NCBI RefSeq assembly: GCF_003994415.1
Contig: NZ_CP034689.1
Location: forward strand, 992,001-1,056,000
Direction of reading: 5' to 3'
Origin: Achromobacter spanius
GTDB taxonomy: Bacteria > Pseudomonadota > Gammaproteobacteria > Burkholderiales > Burkholderiaceae_B
DNA length: 64,000 nucleotides
In this document: in pieces, positions 14,992 to 22,723 of the stretch
How positions within the stretch are numbered: the stretch's first letter is position 1
Layout: each line of letters opens with the position of its first letter
Position numbers and translations under genes: made by a program
The notes under the pieces: model-generated
Database searches by the model: none
What the model saw: the letters and a program-made list of their open reading frames with translations, nothing else
What the model was told of the DNA's origin: nothing

Positions 14992-15801
14992 TCAGGGGGT
15001 GGGCAGCCGCGATATACGCACGCCGTTGGCGTTCATCCAGTCGCCCAGCTTAGGGCTCGCCAACACGTCGAATTCGGCCCGCCGTTGTCGGGACATGGCA
15101 TTGCCCTCTTGGCCGTTTATCGCGGGATGGCACATTAGCAGGTCGCCGTCGCGCGCGTTGAACAACCAGTTCTGAAGCAGGCCGGCGTAGCGCCGCTTGC
15201 CGCCGTTGAATCCATACACACCCAGCAGTCGGCGATTGGTGCGCAAGCCGTCACGGCTGGCCTGACGCGCCAGCGCCGCCGCCCCCAACGCGCCGATGAT
15301 GCGTGCTTTGATCGATTCTTTCAGGGGAATGCCGCTCAATGTGCCCGGCGCCGTCTGGCGCAGCCACGGGCGCTGTTCGCCAAAACGCCGCTTCAACTGC
15401 GTCAGCAATTGATCGCGCACGCCTGGCAGTTGATGCACGTGTTGATGGCCGTCGATGTAGTCGGGCGCTCGCCCCAGCCCCGCTTCAAAGGCATCGAACT
15501 GCCGGTTCAACTGCGCGTGCACCCATTCCATGTCCAGCCGCCCTGTGTAGGCGCTGATGACGACTTTGCTCAAGGATGGCATGGACTCAGCGCCCGCGCC
15601 CAGCGATTCGGACAGATTCACATGCAAGCCTACATCCACGTTGCGCGCGCCAAGCCGGCCGGCGTTGGCGGCGAAAGTCGGACCGAGCGCCAGGCAGCTA
15701 ACCGCACTGATGCGCCCCATGTCGGCCAGCGTAATCATGCCTTCATCGATATCGGCATTCATGCCAAAATCGTCGCCGCAAACCACGACTCGTTTGCTCA
15801 T
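14992..15801 (-). CDS. YdjC/ChbG-family carbohydrate deacetylase (NaxD-like)
   Basis: 269 residues. Metal/catalytic motifs: VVVCGDDFGMNADIDEGM (DD pair, about 5-22), VDVGLHVNLSES (H-x-N) and DYIDGHQHVHQLPGV (D-G-H-x-H-x-H). The family removes N-acetyl groups from sugars; NaxD of Francisella and its Bordetella homologue deacetylate an undecaprenyl-phosphate-linked hexosamine before its transfer to lipid A. Here it stands next to a polyprenyl-phosphate glycosyltransferase and GtrA, the context expected for that role rather than chitobiose use. Start ATG 15801 with GAGGGACTG upstream. The divergent gtrA starts 36 bp away. Confidence 0.8.
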   Translation of the reverse strand: MSKRVVVCGDDFGMNADIDEGMITLADMGRISAVSCLALGPTFAANAGRLGARNVDVGLHVNLSESLGAGAESMPSLSKVVISAYTGRLDMEWVHAQLNRQFDAFEAGLGRAPDYIDGHQHVHQLPGVRDQLLTQLKRRFGEQRPWLRQTAPGTLSGIPLKESIKARIIGALGAAALARQASRDGLRTNRRLLGVYGFNGGKRRYAGLLQNWLFNARDGDLLMCHPAINGQEGNAMSRQRRAEFDVLASPKLGDWMNANGVRISRLPTP

Positions 15802-15837
15802 TGCAGTCCCTCGCAATTCGATTGCTCTCAGGCACTC

Positions 15838-16230
15838 ATGCGCACTTTGCTTCGTCAAATCAGCTTTTTTGTCGCCGTCGGGTGCGCGGCGGCCGCAACG
15901 CATTGGGCGGTCGCAGTCGGCTGCGTCGAAACCTTCTCGCTGCAACCGCTGGCCGCTAATCTGGTCGGTTGGCTGGCCGCCTTCGGAGTATCTTTTTCCG
16001 GCCACTATCGGCTTACGTTCAAACATGCCCAAACACCTTGGTCCATAGCTATTCGCCGTTTCTTTTTCATTTCAGCGGCAGGATTTTTCATCAACGAATC
16101 TGCGTATGCGCTGCTGCTGCGCACCACCAACATCCGCTATGACGTGTTGCTGGCAATGATATTGATAATCTTGGCGTTCGCGACGTTTATCGCCAGCCGG
16201 TTATGGGCCTTTCGCAAGCCCCCGGTGTGA
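15838..16230 (+). CDS. GtrA-family membrane protein (lipid-linked sugar flippase)
   Basis: 130 residues, four membrane helices, GtrA family: LLRQISFFVAVGCAAAATHW, ANLVGWLAAFGVSFSGHYRL (the N-x6-F/V-x-S-F-x-x-x-x-x-F/H-T-F type motif) and FATFIASRLWAFRKP at the end. GtrA-like proteins flip undecaprenyl-phosphate-linked sugars. Divergent from the deacetylase gene and convergent with the glycosyltransferase gene. No strong ribosome binding site is seen before ATG 15838. Confidence 0.8.
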   Translation: MRTLLRQISFFVAVGCAAAATHWAVAVGCVETFSLQPLAANLVGWLAAFGVSFSGHYRLTFKHAQTPWSIAIRRFFFISAAGFFINESAYALLLRTTNIRYDVLLAMILIILAFATFIASRLWAFRKPPV

Positions 16231-16275
16231 CGCACTCGACGCCTCTTGCCGGGACGCGCTACTGCGTGGTAAGAA

Positions 16276-17223
16276 TCAGAGAGACCGCGCCCCGTTGTCG
16301 GCGGACCGGCCCTGACGGCGGCGCACCACGTAGAGCGGCCGCCCTTTGACTTCGTCGAATATGCGCGCTACGTATTCGCCCACCACTCCCAACGAGATCA
16401 GATTCACCCCGGCAAAGAACAGCACGGCGGTGACGATGGTGGTCCAGCCCGACACGGGATTGCCCGAGGAAAGGTAGTCACCCACCAGATAGGCGGCGTA
16501 CGACATTGCCATCAGCGCGAAGGCCACGCCGACCAGACTGACCAAGCGCAGCGGCCATGTCGTAAAGGCCGTCAAGCCGTCCAGCGCCAGACGGAACAAC
16601 CGCATGCTGCTGAAGCGACTGTCGCCGTGCATGCGTTCGTCAGGCGTGTAAGGCAGCGCTTCGACTTTGAAGCCGACCCAGGCGTACAAGCCTTTCATGA
16701 AGCGAGTGCGCTCGGGCAATGCGTTTAGCGCATCGACCACGCCACGGTCCATCAGGCGGAAGTCGCCAGCATGCGCGGGGACATCAACGCCGCGCGCACT
16801 GCTTAGCAGTTTGTAGAACCAACGCGCACCGGAACGCTTCAGCCAGGATTCGTCCTGGCGCGTTTCGCGCACGGCGTAAACCATTTCAGCGCCGGCCGCC
16901 CACCGCGCCAGCATTTGCTCGATCAGCACCGGCGGGTGCTGCAAATCGGCGTCCAGGCAGATCACTACGTCGCCGAAGGCCGCCTCCAGGCCTGCGCTAA
17001 GGGCGGCTTCTTTGCCGAAGTTACGCGATAGCTGGACGTAGCGAAAGCCTTCATGTTGCGTCCATTCGGACATCAATGATTCCGTGCCATCCGTGCTGCC
17101 ATCGTCCGCCACGAGGATTTCCCAGCGCGTACACAACGCCGACAAATGTCCGCGCAACAGCGGCAACAGCACACGCAGATTTTCTGCTTCGTTCAGGCAT
17201 GGGATTACGCAAGTCACGCACAT
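16276..17223 (-). CDS. polyprenyl-phosphate glycosyltransferase (GT2, ArnC/GtrB/DPM1-like)
   Basis: 315 residues. GT2 domain with VTCVIPCLNEAENLRVLLPL at the start, DDGSTDGT, the DAD of VVICLDADLQHPPVLIEQML, and FRLMDRGVVDALN; two C-terminal membrane helices (WPLRLVSLVGVAFALMAMSY, TAVLFFAGVNLISLGVVGEY) followed by YVARIFDEVKGRPLYVV, typical of ArnC/GtrB. It would load a sugar onto undecaprenyl phosphate at the cytoplasmic face. Start chosen at ATG 17223 because the fold begins there and GAGGTG lies nine bases upstream; the frame stays open to 17397. Confidence 0.82.
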   Translation of the reverse strand: MCVTCVIPCLNEAENLRVLLPLLRGHLSALCTRWEILVADDGSTDGTESLMSEWTQHEGFRYVQLSRNFGKEAALSAGLEAAFGDVVICLDADLQHPPVLIEQMLARWAAGAEMVYAVRETRQDESWLKRSGARWFYKLLSSARGVDVPAHAGDFRLMDRGVVDALNALPERTRFMKGLYAWVGFKVEALPYTPDERMHGDSRFSSMRLFRLALDGLTAFTTWPLRLVSLVGVAFALMAMSYAAYLVGDYLSSGNPVSGWTTIVTAVLFFAGVNLISLGVVGEYVARIFDEVKGRPLYVVRRRQGRSADNGARSL

Positions 17224-17551
17224 GTCATAAGGCACCTCGGCCGCCTTGCTGGACCACAGCGCTTCCAGCGGAAAGGTTTTGGCCAACGGCTGCGAGGGAA
17301 TCGGATCGGGCCGGAATTGGATGCGCATGAGGCGGCAGTTGTCAGGATACAGGAATGCTATGACCCTAGTATGCGTGGCACCCCGTCGAATTTTCATGAA
17401 ATGCCGTCACCGCTGCCGTCATCGTTAAGTTGCACAACAGTCTTTTCCTTACCGGCAGTCATGAAGTGCCCTGGAAGTGCCCTGGAAGTATCCAGGTTAA
17501 AACTAGAGGTAAGGTTGCTTCTCAACGCCCCGGGCGGCACGAGGAGAAGCC

Positions 17552-17598
17552 ATGAAACGTCGATATTTACCGAAGGGCAGATCCTCTATGCGCTGTGA
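17552..17598 (+). pseudogene. IS3-family orfA, 5' scrap
   Basis: After a good ribosome binding site (GAGGAG) an ATG opens; in the shifted frame the codons read ETSIFTEGQILYAL, the standard start of IS3-group OrfA (M-K-T-S-x-F-T-E-G-Q-I). One A missing after the ATG explains the frame change. The reading stops at 17598 and nothing further of the IS is present. Confidence 0.7.
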
Positions 17599-17703
17599 CT
17601 AGCAGAGCCATGAATGAAGAATTGACACCTAAACCACTTGGCAATTCTGTGGTTCAGGGAAAGTTCTTCAAAAAACCGCCCGTTTGCAGATATTCCGGGT
17701 CGA

Positions 17704-17716
17704 TTCAGCGGCTAAA
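17704..17716. promoter_or_regulatory. KorB operator-like site, one mismatch
   Basis: TTCAGCGGCTAAA differs from the KorB consensus at one position. It lies in non-coding DNA near TGGACA-rich sequence. Could be chance or a surviving operator of an older backbone segment. Confidence 0.35.
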
Positions 17717-18264
17717 AACCCAATCCAAACACGCTTATCCGAACCCGTGGATATGTGGATGATCGCTCCGCGACCGCCCGGCTCGCCGTACTCGGCCCGT
17801 GGACAACCGCTGATGGACAAACGGTGGACAGGCGCCGCCTGACCACGCGCTTGACCACAGGGTATGCCCACCGGCTACCCGGGCTTCTCCCACATACCCA
17901 CCGGCCCCCATCAAGCAGCCACAAAACAGACAACTTCTAAACAGGTCCCCAAAGGTACTACTGAGCGTAGTTCTGCAGAAGCAAAGCCATACGTGGAATC
18001 TCTCACAGTTGCTGCCGCTACTGTCTTTCGTCACCGATGGCCTTCATCGCCTTTCCCAGTGATTGGGGTGTACAGTCATCCGGAGACGCGCAGTCCAGGC
18101 CTCGCGAGAGCTGACCAAGCCGATGCAGTTGGCGTCCCAAAGCCGTTCCGCAAGATCCACGAAGATCTTCCCGAGCCGGGTCTGCGGGCCGCTGTTTGCG
18201 ACAAAAATCAGCAACAGTGTGCGTGCGAGCCGACATCCAACAGTCTCGGCAAACCCGTTGACGG

Positions 18265-18654
18265 TCACCCATAAAAAAGTGGTCCATTTTCATGTATGAA
18301 GTAGGGCTGCTTGGGCGCTTTTGGCCCTGACCCGAGGGCCTTCCACTCGTACCACCCGTCCACCGGCACGAGGATGCGGCCACTACCTACAAGCATTTTC
18401 CACGGCCAGCCTCCAGCCAGGACCTTGTCCAGGCGTGCGCAACTCATCTTGTACTTGGAACCCTGGGGCCTATACGTCCAGAACTGGCGGTCTAGCTCGT
18501 CAGCGCCTGCCAGGCGAGGCAAAGTGAGCGGGCGCGTGCCCGGGGGTATGTTGAATCGCGGCCCTGTCGGGTCCGCGAAGATCTGGCCCGGGTTGGTAAA
18601 GATCCGCTCAACGTAGTCCAGCGGGCCCGATTTCTGAACAATTCGACCGCACAT
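18265..18654 (-). pseudogene. SRAP (YedK/HMCES) protein, truncated
   Basis: 129 residues starting MCGRIVQ, with the catalytic Cys2, RFNIPPGTRPLTLPRL, and LVPVDGWYEWK carrying the catalytic Glu. Full SRAP proteins are about 200-220 residues; here the reading ends after PYFIHENGPLFYG in a stop, so the conserved late His of the active site is missing. SRAP proteins crosslink abasic sites in single-stranded DNA and are common on plasmids. The break at about 18270 joins the degenerate region to the left. Function is doubtful. Confidence 0.8.
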
Positions 18655-18754
18655 CGATCACCTGTGTGAATGCAGATGTCCGGCCAGTATAGGCGCGTGC
18701 GTGCCGTACTGCAGGTGGCCAGCAGCAGGGGAGGGAAGGCAGTCTTGCGTCTTT

Positions 18755-18909
18755 GGCGATCATGACACGCTGTTCTCGCCGTCAAGTGCTGCGCAACGCC
18801 GGCGGCGCCGGCGCCGCTTGCGGCCAGGGGCCGGCAGGCCACTTGACCGCTCCGCTGCAGCGTATCCCAGGAACGCCGGGCAATCCCGCCCGGCACTGGA
18901 GATCCAGCC
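18755..18909 (+). repeat. hairpin-rich leader repeat, copy before radC-like gene
   Basis: About 150 bp that aligns with the leader at 21680-21823: both carry GTTCTCGC, CAAGTG, a CCGGCG/GCGCCGG palindromic core, CTTGCGGCC, and a CGGGCAATCCCGCCCGG-type hairpin (CGGGCATTCCCGCCC in the other copy) a few bases before the ribosome binding site. The inner core can fold into strong stems. Confidence 0.6.
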
Positions 18910-19437
18910 ATGCAGTATTCCATCGCGTTCAGCACTAACGAGCACGCCATGGGCGCGCTCTTCGTACAGGATTCCGCGGGCGCGGTGCGCCCGGCTGCGC
19001 CGAAAGAGATCCTCGCTGCAGCACGCGAGGTCGTCCTTCAGGAGATCCAGCGGGGCCAGCTTATGAATTCGCCGAAGCTCTTGCGCGAGTTCCTGCAGCT
19101 GCGATTGAACCGAAGCCTGGAGCACGAGGTGTTCGGCATCATGTATCTGAACCCGCGCGCCGAACTGATCGCATATGACGAGCCGTTCCGTGGCACGTTG
19201 AGCAGCGCTCCCGTATATCCGCGCGAGATCGTCAAAGCTGCGCTGGCGCACAACGCGGCAAGCGTGATCCTGGCGCACAACCATCCGAGCGGTCATGCCG
19301 AACCGAGCTCTGCCGACATCAACATGACGCGTCAGCTCAAAGATGCGCTCGCGCTGGTCGGCACCACCGTACTCGATCACCTGGTCGTGGCCGGCAGCAG
19401 GATCGTCTCGTTCGCAGAGAAGGGCATCATGCCCTGA
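18910..19437 (+). CDS. RadC-like JAB/MPN-domain protein
   Basis: 175 residues. JAMM metal-binding motif SVILAHNHPSGHAEPSSADI (H-x-H-P-S-G and S-x-x-D, about 118-137) with the preceding Glu of LEHEVFGIMYL (about 79). Plasmid-borne RadC-like proteins of this length are frequent near antirestriction genes; the biochemical role is unresolved. Start ATG 18910 follows CTGGAGATCC. It is the first gene of the accessory block up to 29.4 kb and is preceded by a hairpin-rich leader shared with the gene at 21824. Confidence 0.82.
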   Translation: MQYSIAFSTNEHAMGALFVQDSAGAVRPAAPKEILAAAREVVLQEIQRGQLMNSPKLLREFLQLRLNRSLEHEVFGIMYLNPRAELIAYDEPFRGTLSSAPVYPREIVKAALAHNAASVILAHNHPSGHAEPSSADINMTRQLKDALALVGTTVLDHLVVAGSRIVSFAEKGIMP

Positions 19438-19511
19438 CTTGCGGCGCCGGGCCTGGCGCTGGTGTCAGTCCTTGGGCGCATCTTTGCCCTGCGCGCACCA
19501 GGCGCAAGGGG

Positions 19512-20772
19512 CTTTCGAATACAAAGGGACTTCCTTCTGATGGCGAACTCCGCAGCCGTACTATCAATCGTCATCTTTATTCCTTTGGAGACGAATCATG
19601 GCGCAGATTGTTAGGGTTGGGGTAGACCTGTCGAAAACCGTCCTGCAGATCCATGCTGTTGATGACGCGGGCGCGACCATAGTCAATCGAGCCGTATCTC
19701 GAGAGAGATTCTTCGAGTGGTGTATTCAACTTCCAGAAGGATGCGTGGTGGCAATGGAAGCCAGTTCGGGCGCCCATCATATTGGGCGCAAGCTAACTGC
19801 GTTTGGCCTGGATGTGAAGATCATTGCCGCGCAGTTTGTTGCGCCGTACCGAATCCAGGGAAAAACCGGGAAGAACGATGCAAACGACGCAGCTGCGATC
19901 TGCGAAGCCGCTTCGCGACCGCACATTCATGCGATCCCGATTAAATCGGCAGAGCAGCAGGCAATCATGAGCGTGCATAAGGTCCGCGAGGGCGTTAAGG
20001 AAGAACGAACTGCGTGCATCAACAGGATTCGTGGACTTTTGGCGGAATTCGGCATCGGCGTCTCTCGTTCTCCGGAAGTGCTGCGACGTAGGTTAGCGGA
20101 CATAATCGATGACGCTACCAACGAAATGCCAGCATTTGCACGCCTCGTAATCCGGCAGGCGTACTCACATTGGATCGAGCTTGAAGAGCATCTTGCCTGG
20201 TGTGATGACCGCATTAACGAGCATGTGAGGCGAGATCCCCAGGCGCGACGCGCGACAGAATTGGTGGGCATTGGCCCGATTACCGCTTCGGCTCTGGTCG
20301 CCTACGTCGGCGACTTTCGACAATTCAAGAGCGGAGCCCAGTTCGGCGCTTGGCTTGGGTTGACGCCCAAGCAGTCCTCAAGTGGAGGAAAGGCCAATCT
20401 CGGGAAAATTACAAAGCGCGGGAATTCCTACTTGCGGTGCCTGATCGTCACCGCCGCCAAGGCGGCAATTTTCTCGTGCGCGAAGAGAAATGATCCATCC
20501 TCAGTCTGGGCGAAAAAACTATGTGACCGTATCGGATGGCAGAAAGCGACCGTTGCTTTGGCCAACAAGAACGCCAGGATTCTGTGGGCGGTCCTGGCGC
20601 TTGATCGGAAATTTGATCGAGCGTACGTGAGTCCTAGCCCGTTCAGTACGTCATCATCCTGAGTCTGTGTAACGCATCGGCAGCTCGCAAGCGAAGATAC
20701 TAGAACTGGTCAGACCGTCAGCAAGCAAGCTCGTATATGCCGCCGGCGTGAAGTTAGCGCCGACTTTCGAAT
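19512..20772 (+). mobile_element. IS110-family insertion sequence (approximate limits)
   Basis: One complete IS110-type transposase gene with short flanks. The 9-bp word CTTTCGAAT occurs at 19512-19520 and 20764-20772, bracketing about 1.25 kb, a fitting size for the family; IS110 elements lack clear terminal repeats, so these limits are provisional. The insertion separates the radC-like gene from klcA and lies in the non-coding interval between them. Confidence 0.6.
19598..20662 (+). CDS. IS110-family transposase (DEDD)
   Basis: 354 residues. N-terminal RuvC-like DEDD domain: GVDLSKTVLQIHAVD with the first Asp, VVAMEASSGAHHIGRKL with the Glu, and KTGKNDANDAAAICEA with the paired Asp. C-terminal Transposase_20 domain: ATELVGIGPITASALVAYVG, FGAWLGLTPKQSSSGGK, KITKRGNSYLRCLIVTAAKA with the catalytic Ser. 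ATG follows TTTGGAGACGA. It appears intact. Family knowledge: IS110 recombinases use a bridge RNA made from the element's own non-coding end to choose target and donor. Confidence 0.9.
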   Translation: MAQIVRVGVDLSKTVLQIHAVDDAGATIVNRAVSRERFFEWCIQLPEGCVVAMEASSGAHHIGRKLTAFGLDVKIIAAQFVAPYRIQGKTGKNDANDAAAICEAASRPHIHAIPIKSAEQQAIMSVHKVREGVKEERTACINRIRGLLAEFGIGVSRSPEVLRRRLADIIDDATNEMPAFARLVIRQAYSHWIELEEHLAWCDDRINEHVRRDPQARRATELVGIGPITASALVAYVGDFRQFKSGAQFGAWLGLTPKQSSSGGKANLGKITKRGNSYLRCLIVTAAKAAIFSCAKRNDPSSVWAKKLCDRIGWQKATVALANKNARILWAVLALDRKFDRAYVSPSPFSTSSS

Positions 20773-21106
20773 GGAGCCTTGCTGAGCGGTTTGTATCTGG
20801 GTCCGCGTGATGTTAAGCGCACAAGACCGACTGTAGAAGCGCAGTCTGCACCATGTTCGTTCGTCATCTTCGAATCGGCGCTGCGTTCACGTATGCGTGT
20901 GTTCGTTCCCGTACGGTTCTTAATTAACGCTTTGATGGCAACTTTTCTATGGCTCTTGCAACGACCAGGAAGTCCCTGTAGCGGCATATAGCCGCTCGCT
21001 GCGCTCGCTTTATATTCCACGTCCCCTTGCCCCCGGCGCTTGTTCCGCAGGGCGCCAGTGCTCCCGTCCCGCCACCCGGCCGGGCCCTACTTCTGAGGAG
21101 CACGAC
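20663..21106. other. 444-bp intergenic region after the IS
   Basis: Contains the right flank of the IS110 element, a stretch with no recognised gene, and from 20981 a 49-bp repeat shared with 22894-22940. The ribosome binding site GAGGAG at about 21094 belongs to the next gene. Confidence 0.5.
20981..21029 (+). repeat. 49-bp leader repeat, copy A
   Basis: Begins GCGGCATATAGCCGCTCGCT and ends TTCCACGTCCCCTTG. It aligns base for base with copy B at 22894 apart from about eight differences and a small gap. Contains the inverted words AGCGGC/GCCGCT and GCGAGCG-type steps. It ends 77 bp before the klcA start. Confidence 0.7.
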
Positions 21107-21517
21107 ATGACCCAAGCCACTCTTTCCGTCGCACGCCTGGTTCCCGATGGCGAACGCATGAACTTTCTCCCCAAGGCATATGGAAGTCGCCTGATGTTGC
21201 GCGGAGAAATCAGTGTCTACAACTGGCTGGATCGCCTGTCGCGGGAATACAGCGGCGGCTACTGGCACTACTACGAAATCCCGAACGGTTTCTATATGGC
21301 GCCGGCCGACTACGAGACGCTTCACATCGTATGGCCGATGAACTGGTGCGACCGGACCATGTCGGCGGACGCCGCCGGCATCGTGGCAACGCTGTACGCC
21401 CTGTGCGAACTGTGCAGCCAATACCGCAGCGACGACCTGGCCGAGAAGTACCACGCCCTGCGCGACTTCGCCGGCGAGCACGCCGAGGCAAAAGCCATTC
21501 TTGCAGCGATCGATTGA
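21107..21517 (+). CDS. klcA: KlcA/ArdB-family antirestriction protein
   Basis: 136 residues with the family signature: FLPKAYGSRLMLRGEISVYN, WLDRLSREYSGGYWHYYEIP, GFYMAP and MSADAAGIVATLYALCELCS. ArdB/KlcA proteins protect incoming DNA against type I restriction. It has a strong ribosome binding site (TGAGGAG) and is followed by a rho-independent terminator, so it is expressed as a single gene from a promoter in the leader that carries repeat A. Confidence 0.9.
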   Translation: MTQATLSVARLVPDGERMNFLPKAYGSRLMLRGEISVYNWLDRLSREYSGGYWHYYEIPNGFYMAPADYETLHIVWPMNWCDRTMSADAAGIVATLYALCELCSQYRSDDLAEKYHALRDFAGEHAEAKAILAAID

Positions 21518-21526
21518 CGCCATCCC

Positions 21527-21553
21527 GGCCCGCTTCGGCGGGCCTTTCTTCTT
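21527..21553 (+). terminator. rho-independent terminator after klcA
   Basis: GGCCCGC and GCGGGCC form a 7-bp stem around TTCG, followed by TTTCTTCTT, 10 bp after the klcA stop. Confidence 0.85.
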
Positions 21554-21679
21554 CTGAGCGCCATCAGGCCATCGTGGCTCAGCCCCTGCTAAGCGACGCT
21601 GCAGGGCAACGGCTGCGCTTTGAAGTTGCACCGTTGCAAGCCATACGGGGTGGCGGGTCTGCATTCCGGGTCAGTGTGC

Positions 21680-21823
21680 CACGGCGTTCTCGCGTTCAAG
21701 TGCGGCGCGGCGCCGGCTGCGCCGGCGCCACTTGCGGCCGCTGGCCGTCTTCGACACAAGCGCTGCGCTGCGCCGTGCCTCTCAAGTTCCGGGCATTCCC
21801 GCCCTGGCAACCGGAGAGACCAC
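21680..21823 (+). repeat. hairpin-rich leader repeat, copy before N6-methylase-like gene
   Basis: Counterpart of 18755-18909. Its core GGCGCCGGC-TGC-GCCGGCGCC is a perfect 9-bp inverted repeat, and a CGGGCATTCCCGCCC hairpin stands just before the ribosome binding site. The element is about 140 bp. Confidence 0.6.
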
Positions 21824-22723
21824 ATGGCCAAAACCTCAAATGCACAACAATGCCGTTTCCTGAACGGCGCCGACGCCCATCAGAAGGAAATCGTCAGCCT
21901 CATTCGGCAGGTCGCGCGTACGCGTGGGATCGACCGCGTTTGGAGCGATTGGGTGGAGATCTGCGCGATCGCATTGGCCCGCGCCGACTTCATGCGGCGC
22001 GAGGCGCGGGAGCAGCGCTACTTGCAGGTAATCGCTCAGTACGAGCGGGCCGAGCTGGCCCTGCTGGTGCAAGCGTTCTCGCACTTGGTCATGGCTTACG
22101 AGGTCCGGGTTCAGGCAGCAGACTTTGGCGACGTGCTGGGCAGCACGTTCATGATGCTGGACATGGGCAACGCCGGCGCCGGCCAATTCTTCACGCCCTA
22201 TGAGGTGTCGCGCCTGATGGGCAACATGATGATGGGCAATGGCCAGGATTTGGTCGACAGGACGAGCGTGCGGGGGGTCGTGCGCGTACTGGAGCCAGCC
22301 TGCGGCGCCGGCGGCATGTTGATCGCGGCGGCGCACGCGATGCACGATGCGCAGCTGAACTATCAGCAGTGCATGCACGCGACTGCGATCGACATCGATC
22401 AGCGCTGCGTGCATATGACGTTCATCCAACTGGCGCTCTTGCACGTGCCGGCCGTGGTGATACATGGCAACGGCCTCACGGGCGAGTGCCGGGAGCAGTG
22501 GTTTACGCCCGCGCACGTCCTGGGCGGTTGGGGCGCGCGGCTTCGCCGTCGCGAAGCGGAGGAGGGCGCTCGGGCGCTACCGCAGGCGCCGGCGGCCCCG
22601 GAAGAGATCCACGTCGACCAGGTGGCGGCCGACAGTCCATCGGCCGAGATCGATGCGCCGCCGCAGGCCATTCCGAAGGCGATCCGCCAAGCTGCTGCCG
22701 CCGGCCAGATGTCGCTCTTCTAG
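21824..22723 (+). CDS. N6-adenine methyltransferase-like protein lacking the catalytic motif
   Basis: 299 residues resembling the core of HsdM/type I or II N6-adenine methylases. TPYEVSRLMGNMMMG precedes the SAM-binding motif I LEPACGAGGMLIAAAHAM (about 160-178), and MHATAIDIDQRCVHMTFIQL gives the acidic motif II. Where HsdM enzymes have a G-N/D-x-L then N-P-P-F/Y, this protein reads HGNGLTGE and then WFTPAHVLGGWGARLRRREA: no NPPY/DPPY tetrad exists. The C-terminus is an Ala-rich tail ending in GQMSLF, a clamp-binding-like QxSLF motif. It may bind SAM or DNA without methylating. ATG 21824 follows CCGGAGAGACC. Confidence 0.75.
   Translation: MAKTSNAQQCRFLNGADAHQKEIVSLIRQVARTRGIDRVWSDWVEICAIALARADFMRREAREQRYLQVIAQYERAELALLVQAFSHLVMAYEVRVQAADFGDVLGSTFMMLDMGNAGAGQFFTPYEVSRLMGNMMMGNGQDLVDRTSVRGVVRVLEPACGAGGMLIAAAHAMHDAQLNYQQCMHATAIDIDQRCVHMTFIQLALLHVPAVVIHGNGLTGECREQWFTPAHVLGGWGARLRRREAEEGARALPQAPAAPEEIHVDQVAADSPSAEIDAPPQAIPKAIRQAAAAGQMSLF

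Larger units (their letters stand above)
17398..18264. other. 870-bp junction region without intact genes
   Basis: It holds a direct repeat (AAGTGCCCTGG twice at about 17464-17485), a dyad CCTGGAAGTATCCAGG near 17480 that looks like a MerR-family operator core, an IS3 orfA scrap (17552-17598), a KorB-operator-like site (17704) and a GC-rich stretch (about 17750-17900) with several TGGACA/TGGACAA words. A 74-codon minus-strand frame at 18044-18268 has no recognisable relatives. The stretch reads like a former origin or backbone piece. Confidence 0.45.

Noticed and set aside
16725..16745. TTTAGC half-site near 16728
   Set aside because: Only a half-operator, inside the glycosyltransferase gene; no dyad.
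16276..17397. Longer N-terminus for the glycosyltransferase (start 17397 or 17338)
   Set aside because: The extension has no ribosome binding site and precedes the conserved fold start; ATG 17223 has GAGGTG at good spacing.
18044..18268. 74-codon minus-strand frame reading LGKIFVDLAERLWDANCIGL
   Set aside because: Looks protein-like in part, but I recognise no family and it abuts the broken SRAP gene; evidence is too thin to call a gene.
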